A DNA stretch of 17,715 nt from contig JASLAV010000344.1 of assembly GCA_030146905.1 (NCBI GenBank), forward strand, positions 1 to 17,715. The letters are read 5' to 3'. Both the position numbers and the translations under genes were made by a program. This DNA comes from Lentzea sp. Lineage in GTDB: Bacteria; Actinomycetota; Actinomycetes; Mycobacteriales; Pseudonocardiaceae. Numbering within the stretch: the stretch's first letter is position 1; each line of letters starts with the position of its first letter. The notes under the pieces were generated by a model, which saw nothing but the letters and a program-made list of their open reading frames with translations, was not told the origin of the DNA and did no database searches. Positions 1 to 7,639 of this stretch are shown one piece after another.

Positions 1-1
1 C

Positions 2-547
2 GCGCACGTCGTCGGGCCGCTGCTGTGGGAGGCGAGCAGGGAGGTGCTCACCCCGCCGCCGGGCTCCGCCCCGCTGGTGATGATCGCACCGTCGACGGCG
101 TGGACCGGGTCGGCCGGCATGGCCGAGATGACGCTGGAAGCGTTGCGGGGCAAGGGTGTGCGGGCCGTCGTGTCGACGTTCGCACCGGCTCCTGGCCTGC
201 CGCCGTGGGCGCGTTCGGGTCCCGGTGGGCAGGACGAGCTGCTGCGCCGGTCGTCGGTGCTGGTCTGCGGTGGCGGGCACGGAATGCTGGTCAAGGCGTT
301 GCGGGCCGCCGTCCCGGTCGTGGTCGTGCCGGGTGGCGGCGACCAGTGGGAGATGGCGAACCGGGTGGCGCGGCAGGGCAGCGGTGTGATCGTCAGGCCG
401 CCGACCGTCGAAGGGTTACGGGACGCCGTGACGCGCGTTCTGGGCGAGCCGGGTTTCGCCGCTGCGGCTGCTCAGGCGGCTGCGTCGGGGAGTGCTGTTC
501 GTGATCCTGTGGAAGTATGTAGGACTGCGTTGAGTCTTGCGCGATGA
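2..547 (+). CDS. Glycosyltransferase, GT1/MGT-like, C-terminal part (5' truncated by window)
   Basis: The frame is open from position 2 and ends at TGA 545-547, so only the last 181 residues are visible. The first codons read HVVGPLLWEAS, the usual entry to the C-terminal nucleotide-sugar-binding half of UGT/MGT-type transferases. The donor-site signature follows: a GGGHGM loop, then VPVVVVPGGGDQ and NRVA, matching the family pattern H-G-x-n-G-x-P-x-n-P-x-x-x-D-Q. Enzymes of this fold move a sugar from an NDP-sugar to a lipid, macrolide, flavonoid or similar acceptor in the cytosol. The acceptor cannot be read here because the N-terminal domain is outside the window. The Thr/Ser often seen in the HGT/HGS motif is Met here (HGM). 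The next gene on the same strand starts 25 bases downstream, so co-transcription is possible. The internal GTG at 44 is not a credible start because the conserved sequence continues upstream of it. Confidence 0.85.
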   Translation, partial: AHVVGPLLWEASREVLTPPPGSAPLVMIAPSTAWTGSAGMAEMTLEALRGKGVRAVVSTFAPAPGLPPWARSGPGGQDELLRRSSVLVCGGGHGMLVKALRAAVPVVVVPGGGDQWEMANRVARQGSGVIVRPPTVEGLRDAVTRVLGEPGFAAAAAQAAASGSAVRDPVEVCRTALSLAR

Positions 548-572
548 GAACGCTCTCCCCTTCAATGAGGGC

Positions 573-3500
573 ATGCGCAGGTCAATGGTGATCCTCGTGG
601 TGGCGGCGCTGGCGGTCTCGTCCGCCTCGCCGGCGGTGGCGCAGCGCGCCGCAGCTCCTGACCTCTATCCCGCGGTCGGCGCGGGAACGACCTTCCTCGA
701 CCACACCGGCCTGCTGGGCACCGTCCCGGAGCCGGCCTGGTACGAGGCGAACATCCCGTTCGTCGACATGCCGGACCGCGAGATCCGCGACACCTACTAC
801 TACCGCTGGCGGACCTACAAAGAGGCTCTCAAGTACACCGGCCAGAAGGACGGCTGGATCGTCTCGGAGTTCCTCGGTCCTGTCGGCTACTCCGCGCCGA
901 ACGGCGGCATCGTCGCCGCGGCGGGCCACCACGTGTACGAGGGCCGTTGGCTGCGCGACCACCGCTACCTCGACGACTACGTCGACTACTGGCTGCGCGG
1001 CTCCGGCGCGGGACCCAACCCCGCCACCGACTTCCTGAACAAGAACACCACCGACTGGGCCCACCAGTACTCGTTCTGGGCCGCCGACGCCGTCGCCGCC
1101 CGCGCCGCGGTCGACGGCCGCTCCCAGTTCGCCACCGACCGCCTGCCCGAGCTGATCCGCCAGTGGCAGCGCTGGTCGCCGCAGTTCAACCCCGACCTCG
1201 GCCTCTACTGGCAGACGCCGGTGTGGGACGCCATGGAGTACACGGCGAGCTCCTACCAGAGCCCGGATCCGTACCACGGCGGTGACGGCTACCGCCCCAC
1301 GCTCAACGCCTACCAGTACGGCGACGCCCGTGCGATCGCCCAGCTCCTCAAGGCACGCGGCGACACCGCCGGCGCCCGCCAGTACGACCAGGCCGCCGAC
1401 GCGCTGCGGTCCGCGCAGGAACGCTGGCTGTGGGATCCGAACGGCCAGTTCTACAAGCACGTCATGCGCGACGACAACCCCGGCCGCACGAAGCTCGCCG
1501 ACCGCGAGTCGATCGGTTTCGTGCCCTGGTACTTCCACATGGCACCGGCCGGGAACAGCGCCGCGTGGGCGCAGCTGACCGACCCGCAGGGCTTCGCGGC
1601 GCGGTTCGGCCCGACGACCGCCGAGCGCCGCAGCCCGTGGTTCATGCGCGACGCGTTGAACGGCTGCTGCCGGTGGAACGGCCCGAGCTGGCCCTACGCC
1701 ACCAGCCAGACCCTCACCGCGCTGGCGAACCTGCTCATCGACTACCCGGCCCAGTCCCACGTGTCCCGCGCCGACTACCTCTCGGTGCTGCGCGGCTACG
1801 CCCTGACCCAGCGCAAGAACGGCGCGCCGTACGTCGCGGAGGCCCACCACCCCGACGAGGACCGCTGGATCTACGACGGCCAGGGCCACAGCGAGGACTA
1901 CAACCACTCGACCTTCAACGACAACGTGCTGTCCGGCCTGCTCGGCATCCGCCCGCAGCTGGGCAACGAGGTCCAGATCGCCCCGCTGGCACCGTCCACC
2001 TGGGACTACTTCGCCGCCGAGAACGTGCCGTACCACGGCCACAACCTCACGGTGCTCTGGGACCGCACGGGTTCCCGCTACGGCAAGGGCGCCGGCCTGC
2101 GCGTCTGGGTGGACGGCAAGCTCTCGCACAGCCAGCCCGGGCTGAGCCCGGTGCGCCTGTCGATCCCGGCCCGTGGTTCCGCCGAGCTGCCGGAGCTGGT
2201 CGACGACTTCGCCAACGTCAGCCGCACCGGCTACCCCACGGCGCGCGCCTCCCACAGCTACAGCGCCGACCCGCCCACCAAGGCGATCGACGGCCAGGAC
2301 TTCCACCTCGACGTCCCCGGCACCCGGTGGACCTCCTACGGCAGCCCCAACGCCTCCGACTGGCTCGAGGTCGATCTCGGTGCGCCGACGCAGATCTCGG
2401 ACCTGCGCGTCACCTTCTACGACGACGGGGGAGGCGTGCGCGTACCGACGTCGTACGACCTGCAGTACCGGGCCCCCGACGGTCAATGGCGCGCCATCCC
2501 CGGACAGCAGCGAAGTCCCTCATCACCGGTGGCGCGTCAGGTGAACCGCATCCTCGTGCAACCGGCACTGACCACGGACCGGGTCCGGATCCTGCCGCGC
2601 CGTGCCGACGGCGGAGCGGTCGGGATCACCGCGTTCTCGTCGTGGCGGTCTCCTGTGCGCGGGCTGACCGCGACGGTGCCCGAGTCGGTGCCGGTCCGGG
2701 CCGGTGCCGCCGTCGAGACGACCACGACCCTGACGGCACAGCGGTCGCTGGCCGATGTCCGGGCGTCACTGGCCGTGCCGCCGGGGTGGAGTGCCGTGGC
2801 CCTGACGCCCGCTTCGGCCGCGCGGTTGTTGCCGGGACGAACCCTGGTCACGCGGTGGCGCGTCACCGCGCCCGCCGGGGTGCGGCTGGGGGAGCGGTGG
2901 CCCGTCCGCGTGCTCGCCACGGCGTCCGGTGACGGCGGGGTCAGCTCGGCGTTGTCGTCGGCGCAGAGCGTCTTCGACCCGGCCGACTACCCCGGCGTGG
3001 TCTGGGACGACACGTTCGACACCGACCGCCTCGGGTCCTACCGGGTGGACGGGCCGTTCTCGGAGGCGCCGCCGTCGTTGCGGGTCTCCGGTGGCGCGCT
3101 GACCGCCGGCACCTCCGGCAGGAGCGGGTCGGTGCTGGCGGCGCCGGTCGCCGGTGACGTGCGCGGGACGGCTGTCGTCGTCGAGCCCAGGTCGTTCGCC
3201 GGCTCGGCGCCGGAGGACAGCCTCTTCCTCGGTCAGACGGCCGGGAACGGGGACTTCGCGCTGGCGTGGTTCAACAACGCGGGCAAGGCCTCCGGTGTGG
3301 ACGTGACCGTCGGCGGCGTCCGGCGGGGTGACGAGGCGACCGGTGGGTGTTGCGCGAGTTTGAGCTGGACGCCGGGCGACCGGCTCGCCGTGGTGATTCA
3401 GGACGGCCAGCTGACCAGCTGGGCCGAGCACGACGACCGGTGGACGTTGTTGCGGTCCGCGCCGATCGGGTCCGCGGTCGATCCCTCGGTGGTCGCGGGA

Positions 3501-3578
3501 TGGGCGCCGGGGCTCGGGCTGCGGCTCGACGCCGGGACGTTGGTGATCGACCGCTTCACGGTGCTGCGCAGGGCGTGA
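573..3578 (+). CDS. Secreted multidomain MGH1-type glycoside hydrolase with discoidin and NEW3-like domains
   Basis: A 1001-residue exported protein. The ATG at 573 is chosen because the signal peptide begins there (MRRSMVILVVAALAV, with AVA-Q near residue 24) and GAGG sits at 567-570; ATG 585 and TTG 537 are alternatives. Residues about 45-475 resemble the (alpha/alpha)6 MGH1/GH63-like catalytic domain: PVWDAMEYT near 217-225, CCRWNGPSWPYATS near 365-378, and EDYNHSTFNDNVLSGLLGIRP near 441. Asp219 is a candidate acid, by family analogy only. Residues about 545-690 form an F5/8C (discoidin/CBM32-like) domain (SYSADPPTKAIDG, RWTSYGS, WLEVDLG). Residues about 695-785 look like a NEW3 domain, and about 805-1001 form a beta-rich, perhaps LamG-like, module. 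The protein probably binds and cleaves an extracellular glycan, but the substrate cannot be assigned. It converges on the GH114 gene across a strong palindrome. Confidence 0.8.
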   Translation: MRRSMVILVVAALAVSSASPAVAQRAAAPDLYPAVGAGTTFLDHTGLLGTVPEPAWYEANIPFVDMPDREIRDTYYYRWRTYKEALKYTGQKDGWIVSEFLGPVGYSAPNGGIVAAAGHHVYEGRWLRDHRYLDDYVDYWLRGSGAGPNPATDFLNKNTTDWAHQYSFWAADAVAARAAVDGRSQFATDRLPELIRQWQRWSPQFNPDLGLYWQTPVWDAMEYTASSYQSPDPYHGGDGYRPTLNAYQYGDARAIAQLLKARGDTAGARQYDQAADALRSAQERWLWDPNGQFYKHVMRDDNPGRTKLADRESIGFVPWYFHMAPAGNSAAWAQLTDPQGFAARFGPTTAERRSPWFMRDALNGCCRWNGPSWPYATSQTLTALANLLIDYPAQSHVSRADYLSVLRGYALTQRKNGAPYVAEAHHPDEDRWIYDGQGHSEDYNHSTFNDNVLSGLLGIRPQLGNEVQIAPLAPSTWDYFAAENVPYHGHNLTVLWDRTGSRYGKGAGLRVWVDGKLSHSQPGLSPVRLSIPARGSAELPELVDDFANVSRTGYPTARASHSYSADPPTKAIDGQDFHLDVPGTRWTSYGSPNASDWLEVDLGAPTQISDLRVTFYDDGGGVRVPTSYDLQYRAPDGQWRAIPGQQRSPSSPVARQVNRILVQPALTTDRVRILPRRADGGAVGITAFSSWRSPVRGLTATVPESVPVRAGAAVETTTTLTAQRSLADVRASLAVPPGWSAVALTPASAARLLPGRTLVTRWRVTAPAGVRLGERWPVRVLATASGDGGVSSALSSAQSVFDPADYPGVVWDDTFDTDRLGSYRVDGPFSEAPPSLRVSGGALTAGTSGRSGSVLAAPVAGDVRGTAVVVEPRSFAGSAPEDSLFLGQTAGNGDFALAWFNNAGKASGVDVTVGGVRRGDEATGGCCASLSWTPGDRLAVVIQDGQLTSWAEHDDRWTLLRSAPIGSAVDPSVVAGWAPGLGLRLDAGTLVIDRFTVLRRA

Positions 3579-3582
3579 GACC

Positions 3583-3622
3583 CGTCCGGGCTCGCGGGCC
3601 ACGTGGCCCGCGAACCCGGACG
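3583..3622. terminator. Bidirectional terminator, 40-bp near-perfect palindrome
   Basis: Arms 3583-3602 and 3603-3622 are reverse complements at 19 of 20 positions; the only mismatch is C3591 against A3614. The centre is CCACGTGG, so the RNA would form a roughly 18-bp GC stem with a tiny loop. It fills the 52-base gap between two converging stop codons (3578 and 3631), the place expected for a shared terminator. There is no U-tract on either side, as is common in actinobacterial terminators. Confidence 0.85.
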
Positions 3623-3630
3623 CCGTCCTG

Positions 3631-4452
3631 TCAGCAGTGGTCGAACGCGTACTCGGGCTCACCCGGTCCGACGAGGTAGCGGTCGCGCAACGTGGTGGTC
3701 GCCGGGGTGTCCGGGTCGTTGCACACGTCCTCGAACGTGCCGCGCAGGTCATCGGTGTACTCGATGTCCATCACGTGCTCTTTGTAGACGTCGCTGTAGG
3801 ACGAGCACTCGTCCCACCGGTGGCACTCCTCGGACACGGCGAAGTCGAAGCCGACCTCGGCGCGTGCGCGTGCGGCCTGCTCGGAGGAGTTCTTCTGACC
3901 GATGGCCAGGCCCTTGCTGTGCGCGCGGTCGGCGAGCAGCTTGGCGTAGGCGAGGTTGTTGCTCACGGTCAGCTTGTTGCGGGAACGGAGGTAGGAGTCG
4001 AGGTTGTCGACCTCCACCGCCTTGAAGCCCTTGCTCGCGCACACGTCGATCGTGCCGCCGATGATCCCGGCGAGCTCCGTGCGCTTGGCCGACGTCGACG
4101 TGTCCAGCAGGAACTCGTCCGGCCAGTTCGGGTCGATGATCGGGTTGCCGGACGAGTCCTTGAGGATCAGGTGCTTGCGCTGGTTCAGCCAGACGTTCTT
4201 GTCACCCGGCTGGGTCTGGAAGCCGTTGACGTAGCAGATGGTGTAGAGGCCTGGCGCCGGTGAGGCGGTGCTGTCGCGGGTCACCAGGTTCACGCCGCCG
4301 GGCGGGTCGTAGGCCGCGCCGAGCTGGTAGTCGAGCACCGCGCCAGTGGGCGGGAGCTCGATCGCGGCCGCCTGGCTGGACGCCGTCAGCGGTCCGGCCA
4401 CGCAGGCCAGGGCCAGTGCGGTCCCGGTGAGGGCGCGTGCAGGGGAGATCAT
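3631..4452 (-). CDS. Secreted GH114 family glycosidase (endo-alpha-1,4-polygalactosaminidase-like)
   Basis: A 273-residue exported protein. ATG at 4452 is preferred over TTG 4461: AAGGAG (plus-strand 4463-4468) lies 10 bases before the ATG but only one base before the TTG, and the signal peptide (MISPARALTGTALALACVAG, cleavage near SQAAA-I, residue 30) starts cleanly. The mature protein shows the TIM-barrel GH114 pattern: LDYQLGAAYDPP, ICYVNGFQTQ, KHLILKDSSGNPIIDPNW near 94-111, CASKGFKAVEVDNLDSY near 138-155 and DFAVSEECHRWDEC near 203-216. The acidic residues after VEVDN and in VSEEC are likely active-site candidates. Characterised members hydrolyse alpha-1,4-linked galactosamine stretches, as in galactosaminogalactan. 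Several Cys in the mature domain suggest disulfides, consistent with export. The gene is divergent from a sugar ABC operon with 175 bases between starts, which suggests joint control. Confidence 0.85.
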   Translation of the reverse strand: MISPARALTGTALALACVAGPLTASSQAAAIELPPTGAVLDYQLGAAYDPPGGVNLVTRDSTASPAPGLYTICYVNGFQTQPGDKNVWLNQRKHLILKDSSGNPIIDPNWPDEFLLDTSTSAKRTELAGIIGGTIDVCASKGFKAVEVDNLDSYLRSRNKLTVSNNLAYAKLLADRAHSKGLAIGQKNSSEQAARARAEVGFDFAVSEECHRWDECSSYSDVYKEHVMDIEYTDDLRGTFEDVCNDPDTPATTTLRDRYLVGPGEPEYAFDHC

Positions 4453-4470
4453 GTGCGCCAAACTCCTTGA

Positions 4471-4572
4471 TCGCTCAGATGTGATGATCGGGTGTGAGCG
4501 ACTCTAGCGAGAAGTGCCGTTATGGACCAGCAACCAATCTCATTCGGTCACGATGCTTGCTTGTTTGAGCGA
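4471..4572. promoter_or_regulatory. Three TGAGCGA boxes in the divergent GH114/ABC intergenic region
   Basis: The heptamer TGAGCGA occurs at 4495-4501 and 4566-4572 on the plus strand and as its complement TCGCTCA at 4471-4477. The first two boxes by position form an inverted pair with a 17-base spacer. The middle box abuts a candidate minus-strand -10, and the third lies between a candidate -35 and -10 of the plus-strand operon. This placement suits operators for a regulator acting on both directions. The regulator is unknown; no binding is shown by sequence alone. Confidence 0.45.
4501..4506 (-). promoter_or_regulatory. Candidate -10 element for the GH114 gene
   Basis: Read on the minus strand, ACTCTA (4501-4506) is TAGAGT, fitting the actinobacterial TANNNT consensus. 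It would place transcription start near 4494, about 40 bases before the ATG at 4452. No good -35 is seen at 17-19 bases (a poor CTGGTC lies there), so the call is weak and depends partly on the adjacent TGAGCGA box. Confidence 0.3.
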
Positions 4573-4586
4573 TTCCGGCTTAGTGT
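4557..4586 (+). promoter_or_regulatory. Candidate promoter for the sugar ABC operon
   Basis: TTGCTT (4557-4562) and TAGTGT (4581-4586) are separated by 18 bases, a fair match to a SigA/HrdB-type promoter. A TGAGCGA box occupies the spacer at 4566-4572. The start codon at 4628 lies about 40 bases beyond the -10, with the GAGGG ribosome-binding site at 4616-4620 in between. Assigned by pattern only. Confidence 0.4.
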
Positions 4587-4627
4587 GCCCGACCACACAG
4601 CCGCACTCACCACGTGAGGGAGTCGAC

Positions 4628-5890
4628 ATGGGCACAGGGCTGAGTCGCCGCACGGTGCTGACGATGGGCGCCGCGCTCATGATGACGGCGGCCTGCGGGA
4701 CGGGCTCCGGCGGGAACGGCAAGGTCAAGGTGTGGCACGGCTACACCGACGCCGAGGCCTCCGCGCTCGGCGAGCTCGCCGACCGGTGGAACACCACGCA
4801 CCCGGAGCAGCAGGTCGAGCTGGTCTTCAACGGCGGCAACGACAACGTGCTGCAGAAGACGCTCGCCTCGTTCGCCTCCGGCAACCCGCCGGAGGTCGCC
4901 TACCAGTACGGCTCCTCGATCACCGGGCTCACCGGCCGCTCGCAGACCCAGGACCTGACCGACCTCGTGCGCGGCGACGCCGAGTTCGACTGGGACGACC
5001 TGTTCCCCGCCGGCCGCGAGGCGGCGACGGTGAACGGCAAGGTCTACGGCGTCCCCGCGCTCGTCGACAACCTCTCGCTGGTCTACAACAAGAAGCTGTT
5101 CGACGAAGCCGGGATCGCGCACCCCACCGAGTCGTGGACGTGGGACGACTTCCGCTCGGCCGCGCGGAAGCTCACCGGCGACGGGCGGTTCGGCTGGGCC
5201 TACGTCAACGACGGCACCGAGGACACGGTCTGGCGCTTCCTCGCCCTGCTCTGGCAGGCGGACGGCGACCTGCTCTCACCCGACGGCAAGAAGGCCGCGT
5301 TCGCCTCCGACGCCGGGCGGCAGGCCATGCAGCTGTTGCGCGACATGGCCGTCACGGACAAGTCCGTCTACCTCGACGCGGGCGACCAGCAGTACCTCAA
5401 CCTCTTCAACTCCGGCCGCGTGGGCATGCTCTGGACCGGGCCGTGGGACCTCGGCGCGATCAACGAGGACGTGTCCTACGGCGTGCAGATCCTGCCGGGC
5501 AAGGTCAGCCACGCGACGATCGCCGGGCCGGACACGTTCGTCGTCTTCGGGGACAACGGCCGCGAGAACGGGCTGCCGTTCCTCAAGTGGCTGCTCTCCG
5601 CGGAGATCCACCTGGAGTTCGCGATGGAGACCGGCCACCTGCCGATCCGGCAGTCGGAGGTGGAGCTCGCCGGGTACGCCGAGTTCGAGGCGAAGTACCC
5701 CGGCACCAAGGTGTTCGTCGACAACCTCGCGAAGAACGTCACGAAGTCACGGCCGAACATCCCGCAGTACCCCAAGATCTCGCAGGTGCTGGGCACCGCC
5801 GTGCAGTCGGTCCTGCTCGGTCAGGCCGAGCCGCAGGCCGCGCTGGCCCAGGCCGCCACCGAGGTCGACCAGGCGCTGGCGTCCTCGTGA
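4628..5890 (+). CDS. Sugar ABC transporter substrate-binding lipoprotein (Tat-type signal)
   Basis: A 420-residue extracellular solute-binding protein of the MalE/UgpB class. ATG 4628 is used because GAGGG lies 7 bases upstream and the export signal follows at once: SRRTVLT (twin arginine at 7-8) and lipobox MTAAC with Cys23, so a Tat-exported lipoprotein is likely. The longer reading from GTG 4514 would bury this signal. The mature protein opens with KVKVWHGYTDAEASALGELAD and has family landmarks: NPPEVAYQYGS, VNGKVYGVPALVDNLSLVYNKKLFDEAG near 138-165, ESWTWDDFRSAARKLT, and FNSGRVGMLWTGPWDLGAI. The role is capture of an oligosaccharide outside the membrane for the two permeases that follow. 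The permease start overlaps the stop codon by four bases, which supports translational coupling. Ligand specificity cannot be read; context suggests an alpha-linked hexose or hexosamine oligomer. Confidence 0.9.
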   Translation: MGTGLSRRTVLTMGAALMMTAACGTGSGGNGKVKVWHGYTDAEASALGELADRWNTTHPEQQVELVFNGGNDNVLQKTLASFASGNPPEVAYQYGSSITGLTGRSQTQDLTDLVRGDAEFDWDDLFPAGREAATVNGKVYGVPALVDNLSLVYNKKLFDEAGIAHPTESWTWDDFRSAARKLTGDGRFGWAYVNDGTEDTVWRFLALLWQADGDLLSPDGKKAAFASDAGRQAMQLLRDMAVTDKSVYLDAGDQQYLNLFNSGRVGMLWTGPWDLGAINEDVSYGVQILPGKVSHATIAGPDTFVVFGDNGRENGLPFLKWLLSAEIHLEFAMETGHLPIRQSEVELAGYAEFEAKYPGTKVFVDNLAKNVTKSRPNIPQYPKISQVLGTAVQSVLLGQAEPQAALAQAATEVDQALASS

Positions 5891-6813
5891 CGGCCGCGTC
5901 CACCAAGCGAGGACTCGACCGGCGCGGACTCGACCGGCGCAAGCTCGCCGACCACACCGCCGGGTGGGGGTTCGCCGCGCCCGCCGTGATCCTGATCGGC
6001 GTGTTCGGCCTCGTCCCCGTGGTGTGGTCGTTCGTGCTCTCGTTGCAGCACACCGACCTCACCTCGCCCGGCACGTTCGCGGGCGGCGACAACTACGCCA
6101 AGCTCGTCGCCGACCCGCTGTTCTGGGACGCCGCCCGGCGCACGATCGTCTACGTGGTGCTGTTCGTGCCGGCCACGCTCGCGCTCGCGCTGCCGATCGC
6201 CGTGATGCTCAACCAGCGCATCCGCGGCGTCGTGCTGTACCGGCTCGCGGTGTCCGTGCCGCTGGTGACCTCGACGGTCGCGACCGGCATCATGTTCAGC
6301 TGGCTGGCCAACCCGCAGTTCGGGCTGGTCAACGCGGCGCTGGAGGCGGTGGGCCTGCCGAAGCAGGGGTTCTTCTCCGACCCCGGCCAGGCGTTGTTCT
6401 CCGTGGTGGCGATGACGGTGTGGGGCTGGCTCGGCTTCGCGGTCATCATCTACCTCGCCGCGCTGCAGAACGTGCCGAAGGACCTCATCGAAGCGTCCTC
6501 TTTGGACGGCTGCGGCCGCGCGGGGTCGTTCTGGCACGTCGAGCTGCCGCTGGTGGCACCCGCGACCGGGTTCCTGCTGGTGTGGCTCACGATCAACGGC
6601 CTGCAGCTCTTCGACGCCGTCTACGTGACGACCAAGGGCGGGCCGCTGCGGGCGACCACCGTGCTCGTCTACCACCTCTACAACGAGGCGTTCGTGAGCT
6701 TCGACGGCGGCTACGCTGCCGCGATCGGCTGCGCGGTGTTCCTGGTGATCGGCGCGTTCACCCTCGTCCAGCTGCGGTTCAACCGCCGCACGTCCCACTA
6801 CGAGGCACGATGA
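5887..6813 (+). CDS. Sugar ABC transporter permease, MalF/UgpA type
   Basis: A 308-residue inner-membrane protein. The GTG at 5887 overlaps the upstream stop as GTGA, and the frame runs to TGA 6811-6813. It has six predicted membrane spans, roughly 26-48, 87-108, 119-140, 170-191, 224-243 and 279-296. The cytoplasmic EAA loop that docks the ATPase is clear at about 202-222 (EASSLDGCGRAGSFWHVELP). The motif FDAVYVTTKGGP near 242-253 is typical of MalF/UgpA-type permeases. It should form a heterodimer with the next gene's product. No ATPase gene is present in the operon; in actinomycetes several such importers share an MsiK-type ATPase encoded elsewhere. The cytoplasmic N-terminus contains a direct repeat GLDRR-GLDRR caused by a 15-bp tandem duplication. 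Confidence 0.92.
   Translation: MTAASTKRGLDRRGLDRRKLADHTAGWGFAAPAVILIGVFGLVPVVWSFVLSLQHTDLTSPGTFAGGDNYAKLVADPLFWDAARRTIVYVVLFVPATLALALPIAVMLNQRIRGVVLYRLAVSVPLVTSTVATGIMFSWLANPQFGLVNAALEAVGLPKQGFFSDPGQALFSVVAMTVWGWLGFAVIIYLAALQNVPKDLIEASSLDGCGRAGSFWHVELPLVAPATGFLLVWLTINGLQLFDAVYVTTKGGPLRATTVLVYHLYNEAFVSFDGGYAAAIGCAVFLVIGAFTLVQLRFNRRTSHYEAR
5911..5940 (+). repeat. Perfect 15-bp tandem repeat inside the permease N-terminus
   Basis: GGACTCGACCGGCGC occurs at 5911-5925 and again, identically, at 5926-5940. It keeps frame and encodes GLDRR twice (residues 9-18 of the permease) in the charged cytoplasmic tail before the first membrane span. Identity at all third positions suggests a recent duplication. 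Confidence 0.9.
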
Positions 6814-7616
6814 GAAGGCCCAGCGCACTGCACCTGATCCTCTTCCCGCTGTCGGTGGTGATGGTGACCCCGCTGGTGTGGATGCTGCTGGTGTCGGTGT
6901 CCACCCAGGAGGAGTCGCGGCGGTTCCCGCCCGGCCTTCCCAGCGGGATCGAGTGGCAGAACTACGCCGCGGCGGTGCGCGACGCGCCGCTGGGGTCGTG
7001 GCTGGGCAACAGCTTCGTGGTGTCCGCCGTCTGCGTGGCGGGCAACCTGCTGCTCTGCTCGCTGGCGGGCTACGCGTTCGCGCGCATCCGGTTCATCGGG
7101 AGCAAGGTCGCGTTCGTCCTGATGCTCGCGACGCTGATGGTGCCGTTCCAGATCGTCATGCTGCCGCTGCTGATCATGATGCGGTCGCTGGGGCTCGTCG
7201 ACACCCTCGGCGCGCTGATCGCGCCGAACCTCGCGACCGCGTTCGGCGTGTTCCTGATGCGGCAGTTCTTCACCACGCTGCCGCGAGAGCTGGAGGAGGC
7301 GGCGCGGATCGACGGCGCGAGCAGGCTGCGGACGCTGTTCCAGGTGTTGCTGCCGTTGATGCGGCCCACGCTCGCCACCCTCGCGGTGCTCACGTTCCTG
7401 CAGACGTGGAACGACTTCCTGTGGCCGCTGATCGCCGTGCAGAGCCCCGGTGTCATGACCGTCCAACTGGGACTGCAGAGCTTCCAGGGCGCGCACACGA
7501 CCAACTGGCCGAAGCTCATGGCCGGTACCGTCCTGAGCCAGCTGCCCGTCCTCGTCGTCTTCTTCTTCGCCCAGCGGTTCTTCGTGCGGTCGGTGGCCGC
7601 CGCGGGCATCAAGTGA
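6810..7616 (+). CDS. Sugar ABC transporter permease, MalG/UgpE type
   Basis: A 268-residue inner-membrane protein. ATG 6810 overlaps the previous stop as ATGA, so translation is probably coupled. Membrane spans are predicted at about 8-29, 68-90, 101-123, 133-152, 184-206 and 240-258. The EAA loop is at 162-182 (EEAARIDGASRLRTLFQVLLP, given here as its key motif), followed by TFLQTWNDFLWPL, a hallmark of MalG-type permeases, and the C-terminal FFFAQRFFVRSVAAAGIK resembles the usual QRxFxxGxxxGAvK ending. It pairs with the upstream permease and receives substrate from the lipoprotein. Length and topology are normal for the family, and nothing looks damaged. Confidence 0.93.
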   Translation: MRRPSALHLILFPLSVVMVTPLVWMLLVSVSTQEESRRFPPGLPSGIEWQNYAAAVRDAPLGSWLGNSFVVSAVCVAGNLLLCSLAGYAFARIRFIGSKVAFVLMLATLMVPFQIVMLPLLIMMRSLGLVDTLGALIAPNLATAFGVFLMRQFFTTLPRELEEAARIDGASRLRTLFQVLLPLMRPTLATLAVLTFLQTWNDFLWPLIAVQSPGVMTVQLGLQSFQGAHTTNWPKLMAGTVLSQLPVLVVFFFAQRFFVRSVAAAGIK

Positions 7617-7639
7617 CCGATCAACCGAGGGAGTCCTCC

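Noticed and set aside
582..2486. 634-residue open frame on the minus strand, opposite the secreted glycosidase
   Set aside because: Val/Arg/Gly-rich composition without recognisable motifs; it is the complement of a gene with clear domains and strong codon bias, a common artefact at this GC content.
4514..4627. Longer start (GTG 4514) for the sugar-binding lipoprotein
   Set aside because: It would place 38 residues before a complete Tat/lipoprotein signal and run through the promoter; ATG 4628 has a good ribosome-binding site.
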